This document shows, in pieces, positions 43,163 to 50,384 of a stretch of DNA of 64,000 bases (within the stretch, counting starts at the first letter, position 1; each line of letters begins with the position of its first letter). The DNA is from Austwickia sp. (GTDB taxonomy: Bacteria > Actinomycetota > Actinomycetes > Actinomycetales > Dermatophilaceae). The stretch is from NCBI GenBank assembly GCA_016699675.1, contig CP064985.1, forward strand, positions 2,666,001 to 2,730,000, given 5' to 3'. Under the pieces are notes generated by a model that was not told where the DNA came from, made no database searches, and worked only from the letters and a program-made list of their open reading frames with translations. Both the position numbers and the translations under genes were made by a program.

Positions 43163-44413
43163 GTGATCAGCGTCGAACAACACCTGGAACGTATTCTCGC
43201 CACCGTGACGCGGCTTCCCGCGTCCCGGATGGGCCTGCTCGACGCGCAGGGCGCCGTGCTCGCGGAGGACGTCGTCGCCCGCGTCGACCTGCCGGGTTTC
43301 GACAACTCGGCGATGGACGGGTACGCCGTACGGGCGTGCGACGTCGCCGCCGCCGGCCCCGCCACGCCCGTCGAGCTGGACGTGGTCGGCGACATCGCGG
43401 CCGGTGAGCTGCGCGAGATCACGCTGCCGCCGGGCCGGGCGTACCGCATCATGACCGGCGCCCCGGTGCCCGCCGGCGCGGACGGCATCGTCCCGGTCGA
43501 GGACACCGACGGCGGCGCCGACGTCGTGGCGATCAGCGCGCCCGCGCAGCCGGGCCGGCACATCCGCCGCCGCGCCGAGGACGTGCGCGAAGGCGATGTC
43601 GTCGTGCGCAGCGGCACCCGGCTGGGCCCCCGCCAGATCGCGGTGGTGGCGGCGGCGGGACACGGGGCCGTCGACGTGATCCCGGCGCCGCGGGTCGTGG
43701 TCGTCAGCACCGGCGACGAACTCGTCGAGCCGGGGCGCGTGCCGGGTCACGGCCAGGTCGTGGACAGCAACTCGCTCATGCTCGTGGCGGCGCTGCGGGA
43801 GCTGGGGGCCGTGCCGTACCGGGTCGCGGGGGTGCGGGACGACGTCGACGGGCTCCTGGAGACCCTGCGCCACCAGCTCCTGCGGGCGGACGCCATCGTC
43901 ACGACCGGTGGGGTCTCGATGGGGGCCTTCGACGTGGTCAAGGAGGGATTGTCGCGGCTCGGGACGGTCGCCTTCGACCAGGTCGCGATGCAGCCGGGCA
44001 AGCCGCAGGGGTTCGGCGTCCTCGGCGCGAAGAACGTCCCGGTGTTCACGCTGCCCGGCAACCCGGTCAGCGCCCTGGTCTCGTTCGAGGCGTTCGTGGC
44101 CCCGGCCCTGCGGGTCATGGCGGGGCGTCCGGCGCGCGAGGAGAACAGCGTCCGCGCGGTGGTCACCGACGGCTGGACGAGTCCCGGCGGGAAGGTGCAG
44201 TACGCGCGGGTCCATCTCGCCCGTACGCCGTCGCGGCACACCATCCGGCTCGCCGGCGCCCAGGGCAGCCACGTCCTCGGCGGCCTGTCCGACGCGAACG
44301 GCCTGGCCGTCGTGCCCGCCGACGTGACCCGCGTCGCCGCGGGGGACATCCTGACCTGCCTGCCGCTGGGCCCGGTGGACGCCGTGCGGGACGACCTGAC
44401 GGAGGGGTCGTGA
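43163..44413 (+). CDS. moeA: MoeA/gephyrin-like molybdopterin molybdenumtransferase (possible Glp)
   Basis: A 416-residue protein from GTG 43163 with GGAGG 7 nt upstream. It has all MoeA blocks: LPGFDNSAMDGYAVRA, RIMTGAPVPAGADGIVPVED, VVSTGDELVEPG, VTTGGVSMGAFD, MQPGKPQGFG and LPGNPVSALVSFE. MoeA inserts molybdate into adenylated molybdopterin. In Corynebacterium, the MoeA-like Glp encoded near a SepX/GlpR membrane gene instead works in the divisome with FtsZ and SepF. This gene is coupled to moaC and mog (cofactor synthesis) and is followed by sepX, so either or both roles are possible. Confidence 0.95.
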   Translation: MISVEQHLERILATVTRLPASRMGLLDAQGAVLAEDVVARVDLPGFDNSAMDGYAVRACDVAAAGPATPVELDVVGDIAAGELREITLPPGRAYRIMTGAPVPAGADGIVPVEDTDGGADVVAISAPAQPGRHIRRRAEDVREGDVVVRSGTRLGPRQIAVVAAAGHGAVDVIPAPRVVVVSTGDELVEPGRVPGHGQVVDSNSLMLVAALRELGAVPYRVAGVRDDVDGLLETLRHQLLRADAIVTTGGVSMGAFDVVKEGLSRLGTVAFDQVAMQPGKPQGFGVLGAKNVPVFTLPGNPVSALVSFEAFVAPALRVMAGRPAREENSVRAVVTDGWTSPGGKVQYARVHLARTPSRHTIRLAGAQGSHVLGGLSDANGLAVVPADVTRVAAGDILTCLPLGPVDAVRDDLTEGS

Positions 44414-44910
44414 CGGGGCCCGATGCGAGGTCGGCCACGCCCGGCGGGCTGACCCACGTCCGGGCCGACGGGACCGCGCACATGGTGGACGTGTCGGCCA
44501 AGGCCGTGACGGCGCGGACGGCGAGCGCCGCGGGTCGGGTGCTGCTGTCGCCGGTCGCGATCGCGGCGCTGCGCGAGGGGACCGTGCCCAAGGGCGACGC
44601 GCTCGCGGTGGCCCGGATTGCGGGCCTGCAGGCGGCGAAGAAGTGCCCCGACCTCGTGCCGTTGGCGCACCCGATCGCCGTCCACGGCGTCACGGTGGAC
44701 CTGAGCGTGGCGGACGACGGGGTGGACATCGGGGCGACGTGTCGCACCGCCGATCGGACCGGCATCGAGATGGAGGCCTTGACCTGCGTGGCCGTGGCCG
44801 CGCTCGCGCTGGTCGACATGGTCAAGGCCGTCGACAAGCACGCCCGGATCACGGATATTCGGGTCGTCGCCAAGGCGGGCGGCCGATCCGGGGATTGGGC
44901 CGAATCGTGA
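44410..44910 (+). CDS. moaC: Cyclic pyranopterin monophosphate synthase MoaC
   Basis: A 166-residue enzyme overlapping the moeA stop (GTGA). It has the family blocks VDVSAKAVTARTASAAGRV, KGDALAVARIAGLQAAKKCPDLVPLAHP, GIEMEALTCVAVAALALVDMVKAVDK and DIRVVAKAGGRSG. MoaC makes cPMP from 3',8-cyclo-7,8-dihydro-GTP in molybdenum cofactor synthesis. The residues around KKCPDLVPLAHP and DMVKAVDK that line the active site are intact. The length is normal. Confidence 0.97.
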   Translation: MTGPDARSATPGGLTHVRADGTAHMVDVSAKAVTARTASAAGRVLLSPVAIAALREGTVPKGDALAVARIAGLQAAKKCPDLVPLAHPIAVHGVTVDLSVADDGVDIGATCRTADRTGIEMEALTCVAVAALALVDMVKAVDKHARITDIRVVAKAGGRSGDWAES

Positions 44911-45419
44911 CGGCGCCTGGAACGGGCCCCGCCGCGCCGGCCGGGCGGACCGCTCGCGTGATCGTCGCGTCGAACCGGGCCGCCGCGGGCGTGTACGCCG
45001 ATCGCAGCGGACCCGTCGCCGTCGAGCAGCTCCGGGCCTGGGGCATGGACTGCCCCGACCCCGTGGTCGTCCCCGACGGCGAACCCGTGGCCAGCGCCCT
45101 GCGCGAGGCCATCGACGCCGGGGTCGACCTGGTGCTGACCAGCGGGGGGACGGGGCTGACGCCGACGGACCGTACGCCGGAGGTGACCGAGCCGCTCCTC
45201 GATCGGCAGATTCCCGGACTGGCCGAGGCGGTCCGTCGGGTGGGGCTGGACGGTGGCGTGGCGAGCGCCGTGCTGTCCCGAGGGTTGGCCGGCGTCGCTC
45301 GGCGTACGCTCGTCGTCAACCTGCCGGGCTCCACCGGCGGCGTCCGCGACGGGCTGCGCGCCCTGGAACCCGTGCTGGGCCACGCGCTGGACCAGATCCG
45401 CGGAGGGGATCACCGATGA
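44907..45419 (+). CDS. mog: MogA/MoaB-family molybdopterin adenylyltransferase
   Basis: A 170-residue protein starting at GTG 44907, overlapping moaC by 4 bp. The MoCF-binding fold is clear: ARVIVASNRAAAGVYADRSGP, LVLTSGGTGLTPTDRTPEVT and LVVNLPGSTGGVRDGLRALEP. It adenylates molybdopterin before metal insertion by MoeA. The TSGGTG motif binds the cofactor phosphate. Its stop overlaps the start of a 21-codon reading frame that leads to the next gene. Confidence 0.95.
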   Translation: MTAPGTGPAAPAGRTARVIVASNRAAAGVYADRSGPVAVEQLRAWGMDCPDPVVVPDGEPVASALREAIDAGVDLVLTSGGTGLTPTDRTPEVTEPLLDRQIPGLAEAVRRVGLDGGVASAVLSRGLAGVARRTLVVNLPGSTGGVRDGLRALEPVLGHALDQIRGGDHR

Positions 45420-45481
45420 GCCGTCCCAGCCTCCCCAGGGTCGCCACACTCGTCGGCCTCGCCGGCGCGGAGTCGGCGTGA
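45416..45481 (+). CDS. 21-codon mini-ORF bridging mog and the GNAT gene
   Basis: An ATG at 45416 overlaps the mog stop (ATGA). The frame MSRPSLPRVATLVGLAGAES runs 21 codons to a TGA that overlaps the GTG start of the acetyltransferase gene (GTGA). Exact coupling at both ends suggests that ribosomes pass through it, so it may act as a coupling leader rather than as a functional peptide. Confidence 0.45.
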   Translation: MSRPSLPRVATLVGLAGAESA

Positions 45482-46098
45482 CCGACCTGTGGCCCAGCCT
45501 GGTGCGGGTCCGCCGCCCGGCCGGTCGGCCCGACGTCGTGTTGCGGGCGCTGCGCGGCCGGGACCGCGCCGAGTGGGAGGGACTGCGCGCGGCCAACGTC
45601 GACTGGCTGCGGCCGTGGGAGGCGACCAGCCCGCAGGCGGACGGGCGGCTTCGGTTCGGCCAGCTCGTGCGGCACTACGACCGCGAGGGCCGGGCGGGGC
45701 GCGCGCAGCCGTTCGCCATCGAGACCGACGGGGCGATCGTGGGCCAGATGCACCTGACGCAGATCGTGTGGGGGTCCTCCCGCAGCGGGCAGGCCGGCTA
45801 CTGGGTATCCCGCGACGCCGCTGGTCAGGGGATCGGGCCCACCGCGCTGGCCGCCTTGGTGGATCACGCCTTCATCGCGTTGGGGTTGCACCGGGTGGCG
45901 GCGTACGTCCAGCACGAGAACCTCGCCAGCCTGAAAGTGCTGGGCAAGCTCGGGTTCCGGGACGAAGGGATGCGCCAGCGCGTGCTGTACGTCGACGGCG
46001 CGTGGCGGGACCACCGCTCGTTCGCCCTCACGGTCGAGGACCTCGCCGGGGAGTCGTTGGTGCATCGCTGGAACTCCCAGGACGCGCGCGCCCGGTGA
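45478..46098 (+). CDS. RimJ/RimL-type GNAT N-acetyltransferase
   Basis: A 206-residue acetyltransferase from GTG 45478. The fold is marked by VVLRALRGRDRAEWEGLRAAN at the start, QPFAIETDGAIVGQMHLTQI, the acetyl-CoA loop VSRDAAGQGIGPTALAALVDHAF, and the C-terminal ENLASLKVLGKLGFRDEGMRQRVLYVDGAWRDH (quoted in part) typical of the RimJ group that acetylates protein N-termini. In Streptomyces and corynebacteria a rimJ-like gene sits between moeA and sepX/glpR, as here. The target is not known. Confidence 0.92.
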   Translation: MTDLWPSLVRVRRPAGRPDVVLRALRGRDRAEWEGLRAANVDWLRPWEATSPQADGRLRFGQLVRHYDREGRAGRAQPFAIETDGAIVGQMHLTQIVWGSSRSGQAGYWVSRDAAGQGIGPTALAALVDHAFIALGLHRVAAYVQHENLASLKVLGKLGFRDEGMRQRVLYVDGAWRDHRSFALTVEDLAGESLVHRWNSQDARAR

Positions 46099-46267
46099 GG
46101 CCGCCCGGGGGCTCCCGGCGTGCACCGGCACGCTCCCGGCGCCCTCCCTGCGCGGCGCGGTCCCGGCGAACAACGCGCTGGTCGGCCCGGAAATCACACT
46201 GGTGTAACTCGATTCGCCGACACACCGGTACGCCTGCCGTAGCGCGACCCGCCGAGACCTTAGCGTG

Positions 46268-47332
46268 ATGCCCGTGGGCAGCCTGATCTTCGTCGTCGTC
46301 CTCCTCATCTGGGCGACCTATCTGTCGCTGTACGTGGCGCGCCGCCGCGAGCAGGTGTCGACGGCGCGGTCCGTGGACCGCTTCTCGGCGCACATGCGCG
46401 TGCTGCAACGCCGGATGGTCAAGAGCGCGGCCGAGCCGGAGGAGACCCCCTCCTCGGGCAACACCCGCAGCTCGATCCTCGCGGCGGGGGCCCTGGACGA
46501 GGCCGGCCGCCTCGAGGAGGTGTACCGGTCTGCGGCCGCGCCGGTCTCTTCGGTGGAGCGCCGCGTGCAGGTGGCGCGGGACTTCCTCGGCAGCGTGCAC
46601 AGCAACCGCGTCTTCGCGGCATGGGGCGGGTTCACCGGGGTGCTGGATCGACTCAACCCGCGGCGCCTGCGGGCCTATGCCCTGCTCACGTTCGCGCTGG
46701 CCGGGCTGGTGTCGTTCCTGCTCGCGGCCGCCGGACGGATCGGGTGGCTCCTGCCCGCGCTGTGCGCGGCCGGGGTGTTCGGGCTCCTGGCTTGGCTGCG
46801 CGTCGACCGGATGACGGTGGTCGCGGCGCGGGAGCGGCGGGCGACCGCCGAGCGCAGCGACACCGAACGCGCGGCGGCGCAGGCCCGCCGGTTGGCCGAG
46901 GCGGAGGCCGCGGAGCTGGCCCGCCGCGCGGCGGAGGCGCGCCCCGAGGCCGGCCCGTTGCCCGTCGCGCAGGAGCACGCCCCGCAGCCGAGCGCGTCGC
47001 GCCAGGCCAGCTACGAGTTCTTCGACCTGGCGGCGCTGGAGCGGTCCGAGGCGGGCGCCCCTGCGGCGGGCTCGCGGAGCCGGTCCCGGGTCGAGGCCGC
47101 CGTCCACGCCGAGGCGGCCGAGCGAGGCGCTCGCACCCCGGCCGAGTCGGCCGACCCCATCGCGGCCGACGGCTCGTGGAGCCCCGTGCCCGTGCCGCCC
47201 CCGACGTACACCTTGAAGGCCCGCGCCGAGCACCCGTTGCCGCCTGCGCTTGCGACGCCCCCGGCTCCCGTCCCGATCGAGGTGGACGACGAGTACGAGG
47301 CGGCGCTCTGGCGGCGGGACGCGGTCGGGTAG
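46268..47332 (+). CDS. sepX: SepX/GlpR-like division membrane protein
   Basis: A 354-residue membrane protein. A first helix at ~5-22 (LIFVVVLLIWATYLSLYVA) is followed by the conserved RRREQVSTARSVDRFSAHMRVLQRR. Two more membrane helices lie at ~140-175 (LLTFALAGLVSFLLAA, LLPALCAAGVFGLLAWL). Then comes a coiled coil rich in Ala/Arg/Glu (~180-230) and a disordered tail ending in DDEYEAALWRRD. This plan and the neighbourhood (moeA, rimJ-like) match Streptomyces SepX and corynebacterial GlpR, membrane proteins that take part in septum formation. It probably acts at the division site with the MoeA-like partner. Confidence 0.85.
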   Translation: MPVGSLIFVVVLLIWATYLSLYVARRREQVSTARSVDRFSAHMRVLQRRMVKSAAEPEETPSSGNTRSSILAAGALDEAGRLEEVYRSAAAPVSSVERRVQVARDFLGSVHSNRVFAAWGGFTGVLDRLNPRRLRAYALLTFALAGLVSFLLAAAGRIGWLLPALCAAGVFGLLAWLRVDRMTVVAARERRATAERSDTERAAAQARRLAEAEAAELARRAAEARPEAGPLPVAQEHAPQPSASRQASYEFFDLAALERSEAGAPAAGSRSRSRVEAAVHAEAAERGARTPAESADPIAADGSWSPVPVPPPTYTLKARAEHPLPPALATPPAPVPIEVDDEYEAALWRRDAVG

Positions 47333-47370
47333 CACAGGAGCGCCACATGCGTGGCGCGTCGAGGTACGTC

Positions 47371-47398
47371 GTGGGGCCGCTGGTGGAGCGGCCCCCAC
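47371..47398. terminator. Hairpin after sepX
   Basis: Inverted repeat gtggggccgct / agcggcccccac with a 5-nt loop and one bulge, 40 bp after the sepX stop. A smaller hairpin cgccac-atgc-gtggcg (47341-47356) precedes it. Confidence 0.65.
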
Positions 47399-47488
47399 GT
47401 CGTGTCCGAGCGCGTTTGTGCTGTTCGGAGCGGGTGTCGCGGTGGATTTCTGGGGCCCGCGAGCCGGGTGCTATCGTGGGGTCTCGCA

Positions 47489-49195
47489 TCAAGGGGCTGT
47501 AGCGCAGCTGGTAGCGCACCTCGTTCGCAACGAGGGGGTCAGGGGTTCGAGTCCCCTCAGCTCCACCCAAAGTGTCTTACGGGAACACGCGACATCGGAA
47601 GATGTGGAGTGTTCCCGTTCGGCTTCCTTGCCTCCGGTCGCCTCGCGGACGATGGTCGCGAACGGTTCGGCGAGGCGCGGGTGTAGCTGCTCGTCCTCGG
47701 TGATCTCCAACCGGGTGTAGAACGCTTGGTTCGCGAGCCTCCTGCTTCCGTCGTCGGAGTGGGCGTAGGCGTGGTGGACGTCGGTGAGGAGCCGCAGTGA
47801 GTCGTGTAGTAACGCCCGCCCGCCGGTGTGGTGCTCGTCATGTTCCCGTAGGCGGTGCTCGATGTCTGCGAGCCCAGCTCGGATGCGGTCTTGGTGCCGC
47901 TTGAGCGTGGGCAGGTCGATGGCGTCGGCGAAGTGCGCGGCGAGGAGCTTGTCGCTCTCAGCTTCCAGGCGCGCCCGGTTCGCGGGAAGGTCAGCGAACT
48001 CCTGATCTCGGCCAGCGCCGCGCTTGTCGAACGCGGCGTCGACCTCGGTGGCGAGGTGCTGGTAGTCGTCTTCGCTGATCGTGATAGTGGCGTAGGAGTC
48101 CGCGACCAGCCGCTCCGCGACCTGCACGGGCACCGCACGGCGAGTGCAGGTGGTGCGCTTCGCAGCTCTGCCGGAGCAGACGAAGTAGGCGTAGGTCGTG
48201 CCTCTCGGGTTGGTCGCGAAGTCCAGCAGCATCCGCGACCCGCAGGTGCCGCAGTGCAGCAGCCCTTTCAGGTGGTGCGTGTGTTGGACGTGCCGGGTTG
48301 CGTGGGCGTTGCGCGCCTTCAGCAGCGATTGCACCTGATCGAAGAGGGTGGGCTCCACGATGGGCTCGTGCACGCCAGGATGGAGCACGCCCTTGTAGCG
48401 GATGACTCCGGCGTAGTAGGGGTTCGTCAACACGCGGTAGAGGGTGTTCTTCCCCAGCGGCTTTGCCGGGCGCTTCGGCGTCGGCACGGAAACTAGTCCG
48501 CGTGCGGTGAGGTCACGCAGCAGCGTCGTCACAGAGGTCTCTCCCCGCGCGTATCGCTCGAACGCCCACGCGATCAGCGGTGCACGTTCGGGATCGACCT
48601 CGACCGTGCGTACCTCGCGGCCTTGCTCGTCGGTGCGTCGGACGTTGAGGTAGCCGATGGGTGCGCGTCCGGGGGTGCCGCCTTGCGCAACCTTCTGCGT
48701 CAGCCCCTTCGTGACTTCGGTGGCGAGGTTGCGGCTGTAGAACTCCGCGATGGAGGACATGATGCCGTGGACGAGCATCCCCGAAGGCGTCTGATCGATG
48801 GACTCCGTTGCCGAGACGAGAGTGGCCCCGGCGCTGATGAGGGCTTCGTGAATCTTCACGTCGTCGGCCCGGTTGCGGGCGAGCCGGTCGAGCTTATGCA
48901 CGAGACAGAACTGCACCCGGCTCGCCGCGATGAACGCCAGCATGTCCTGCAACCCGTCACGATCCGCCGAGCGTGCGGACTCTCCGGCGTCGATGAACTC
49001 GCGCACGATCCGCGCGCCCAGTTCGTCGGCCTTCCGCGCGTTCGCCTCGCGCTGGGCGGGGATCGAGAACCCTTCCTCGGTGCCGCCGCGCTCGGCCTGC
49101 TCACGCGTCGACACCCGCAGATAGGACACCGCGAGCAGCACGGGTGCGTCGGCGGCCCGCTCGGAAGCCTTGGTGTCGAGGGTGGTGGTTCCCAT
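47489..49195 (-). CDS. Large serine recombinase (site-specific integrase), C-terminus antisense to tRNA-Ala
   Basis: A 568-residue recombinase started at ATG 49195 behind GAGGAG. The catalytic domain has VSYLRVSTREQ with the nucleophilic serine, VHKLDRLARNRADD, and SSIAEFYSRNLATEV. A recombinase domain follows (PIGYLNV, GKNTLYRVLTNPYYAGVIRYKG), then a zinc ribbon (LHCGTCGSRML ... FVCSGRAAKRTTCTRR) and a coiled coil. The last ~25 residues (WVELRGLEPLTPSLRTR and onward) are encoded by the antisense of the tRNA, a sign that insertion joined the gene to the tRNA. It most likely integrates and excises this island. Confidence 0.93.
   Translation of the reverse strand: MGTTTLDTKASERAADAPVLLAVSYLRVSTREQAERGGTEEGFSIPAQREANARKADELGARIVREFIDAGESARSADRDGLQDMLAFIAASRVQFCLVHKLDRLARNRADDVKIHEALISAGATLVSATESIDQTPSGMLVHGIMSSIAEFYSRNLATEVTKGLTQKVAQGGTPGRAPIGYLNVRRTDEQGREVRTVEVDPERAPLIAWAFERYARGETSVTTLLRDLTARGLVSVPTPKRPAKPLGKNTLYRVLTNPYYAGVIRYKGVLHPGVHEPIVEPTLFDQVQSLLKARNAHATRHVQHTHHLKGLLHCGTCGSRMLLDFATNPRGTTYAYFVCSGRAAKRTTCTRRAVPVQVAERLVADSYATITISEDDYQHLATEVDAAFDKRGAGRDQEFADLPANRARLEAESDKLLAAHFADAIDLPTLKRHQDRIRAGLADIEHRLREHDEHHTGGRALLHDSLRLLTDVHHAYAHSDDGSRRLANQAFYTRLEITEDEQLHPRLAEPFATIVREATGGKEAEREHSTSSDVACSRKTLWVELRGLEPLTPSLRTRCATSCATAP
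47493..47565 (+). tRNA. tRNA-Ala (anticodon CGC)
   Basis: A full cloverleaf: acceptor ggggctg/cagctcc, D arm gcgcagctggtagcgc, anticodon stem ctcgt/acgag around ttcgcaa (anticodon CGC), and T arm gggg-ttcgagt-cccc. CCA is not encoded (discriminator A, then ccc). The recombinase gene reads through it on the other strand, and the island starts at its 3' end. Confidence 0.95.
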
Positions 49196-49205
49196 GGTGT
49201 GCTCC

Positions 49206-49460
49206 TCATCGGAGATGGCTTTGCTGATCTTCTCGGCTGCTGGGTGACGGTGGTGCAGACTTCGCGCCACCGTCGAGACGACCCGGCTGTTTTGCTCGGA
49301 TGCCCTCGGGCGGCGGGAGCCCATAGGGGTCCGGCTCGCCGTTCACCCAGGCACGGTGCCGGGCGTCGGCGATGCTCAGCACCCACTCGATCAGCTTGCC
49401 CCGATCGGGCTGGTCTCGCCTCGTCGCCCGAAGGCGTAGACACCGGTCCTCAGTCCTCAT
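49206..49460 (-). CDS. Small hypothetical protein upstream of the recombinase
   Basis: An 84-residue frame from ATG 49460 (MRTEDRCLRLRATRRDQPDRG, quoted in part), ending 10 bp before the recombinase start. The N-terminal half could fold as helix (KLIEWVLSIADARHRAWVNG), and the tail is Ser/Pro-rich. No family is recognised. It could be an excision/regulatory factor, since such small genes often precede serine integrases, but the ribosome-binding site is weak. Confidence 0.45.
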   Translation of the reverse strand: MRTEDRCLRLRATRRDQPDRGKLIEWVLSIADARHRAWVNGEPDPYGLPPPEGIRAKQPGRLDGGAKSAPPSPSSREDQQSHLR

Positions 49461-49548
49461 GTCAGGTAGGTGCGCAGCACTTCCCAAAACGCGAGCATCC
49501 GAGCGAATTACTGCCCTCCACCGCGACCCTGATCCAGACGACACGCCT

Positions 49549-49585
49549 CTTGCAGATCAAGAACCGGACTAGTTCGTATGGAATT
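49549..49585 (-). promoter_or_regulatory. Outward-facing regulatory module, left copy
   Basis: Read on the minus strand this is AATT-N8-ACTAGT-N6-CTTGATCTGCAAG, the same layout as the right copy at 50247-50283 on the plus strand (29 of 37 positions equal). It faces the small gene and recombinase. CTTGatctgCAAG is itself an inverted repeat and is a likely TetR-type operator. Confidence 0.65.
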
Positions 49586-49599
49586 GTGATGAGGCCAGA

Positions 49600-50214
49600 C
49601 TACTGCTCTTCGGCCGCCTCGGGCAGGGCGAATTTTGGCAGATGGAGCAGGCCCCGCCCAACAGCCGCTGCGAACAGCTCTTCCGCGAGAGCGTCGAACT
49701 CCGGCGCGAGGAATTGTGCTGCCGCGTCCGCGATGTCGAGGTCGGCGCCTGGCTCGTCAGCGCGCAGTCGCACGACGATCACGGCACGGATGTCGTCACA
49801 CCAGTCCTGGGTCGCGGTTGCCAGCGACGGGAGAGCCCCGGCGACCGCGTCGGCGAGGAGCCTGACTAGGGCTTGTCCTTCCTTGCGAGCGAACAGTCGA
49901 TCCAGCGCTGCCACGATGCTGGCCCGTACTTCGTCAACCTCGGAGCCATCGGGCGTGGGGCTCCCGTCGAGGAACGCGATCGTGCTCGCTCGCATGTGAC
50001 TGATCGCGTCCAGCGCAAGTCCCTCCTTCCCCTTGCCGGGGAAGTGGTGATACATGCTCCCGTGACCCACCCCGGAGCGTTGCTGGAACATCTGCGGGCT
50101 CGTCGCCTCGAACCCTCGTTCTGCCAGTAGCGCGCACGCCGCCGCGACGAGCTTCTGCTTCGAGTCATACGCCGGACGACCCGGCCCACGCCGCATCTCC
50201 ACCATCTCACCCAC
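49600..50214 (-). CDS. TetR-family regulator of the island
   Basis: A 204-residue TetR protein. The DNA-binding domain is SKQKLVAAACALLAERGFEATSPQMFQQRSGVGHGSMYHHFPGKGKEGLAL (quoted in parts: LVAAACALLAERGFEATS, MFQQRSGVGHGSMYHHFPGKG). The C-terminal ligand-binding helices are complete. It is bracketed by two similar 37-bp regulatory modules facing outward to the recombinase side and to hsdR, so it probably represses both units and itself. The inducing signal is unknown. Base composition is lower in GC than in the core genes. Confidence 0.9.
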   Translation of the reverse strand: MGEMVEMRRGPGRPAYDSKQKLVAAACALLAERGFEATSPQMFQQRSGVGHGSMYHHFPGKGKEGLALDAISHMRASTIAFLDGSPTPDGSEVDEVRASIVAALDRLFARKEGQALVRLLADAVAGALPSLATATQDWCDDIRAVIVVRLRADEPGADLDIADAAAQFLAPEFDALAEELFAAAVGRGLLHLPKFALPEAAEEQ

Positions 50215-50246
50215 TTCTCGCCTCGCGGCCCAACTGGCAGGTCACC

Positions 50247-50283
50247 AATTACGTACAGACTAGTATGGACCTTGATCTGCAAG
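50247..50283 (+). promoter_or_regulatory. Outward-facing regulatory module, right copy
   Basis: AATT-N8-ACTAGT-N6-CTTGATCTGCAAG facing hsdR and overlapping the tetR promoter region. Within it GTACAGACTAGTATGGAC (50253-50270) is a palindrome apart from four symmetric positions. It is a candidate binding site for the adjacent TetR protein. Confidence 0.65.
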
Positions 50284-50298
50284 ACGCGTGAGGCGTGA

Positions 50299-50326
50299 TT
50301 GGCAGGTGCTGCGGAGACCGTATATC
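50299..50326 (+). promoter_or_regulatory. Promoter upstream of hsdR
   Basis: TTGGCA (50299-50304), a 16-nt spacer, then TATATC (50321-50326), close to the sigma-70-type consensus and 16 bp after the right TetR-type module. Expected transcription start is near 50333. Confidence 0.6.
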
Positions 50327-50384
50327 TGGCTCTCCAGCATCGGGGCCGGTGGCCCAGATAGAATCTGTGTGATGGCTGAGAGTG

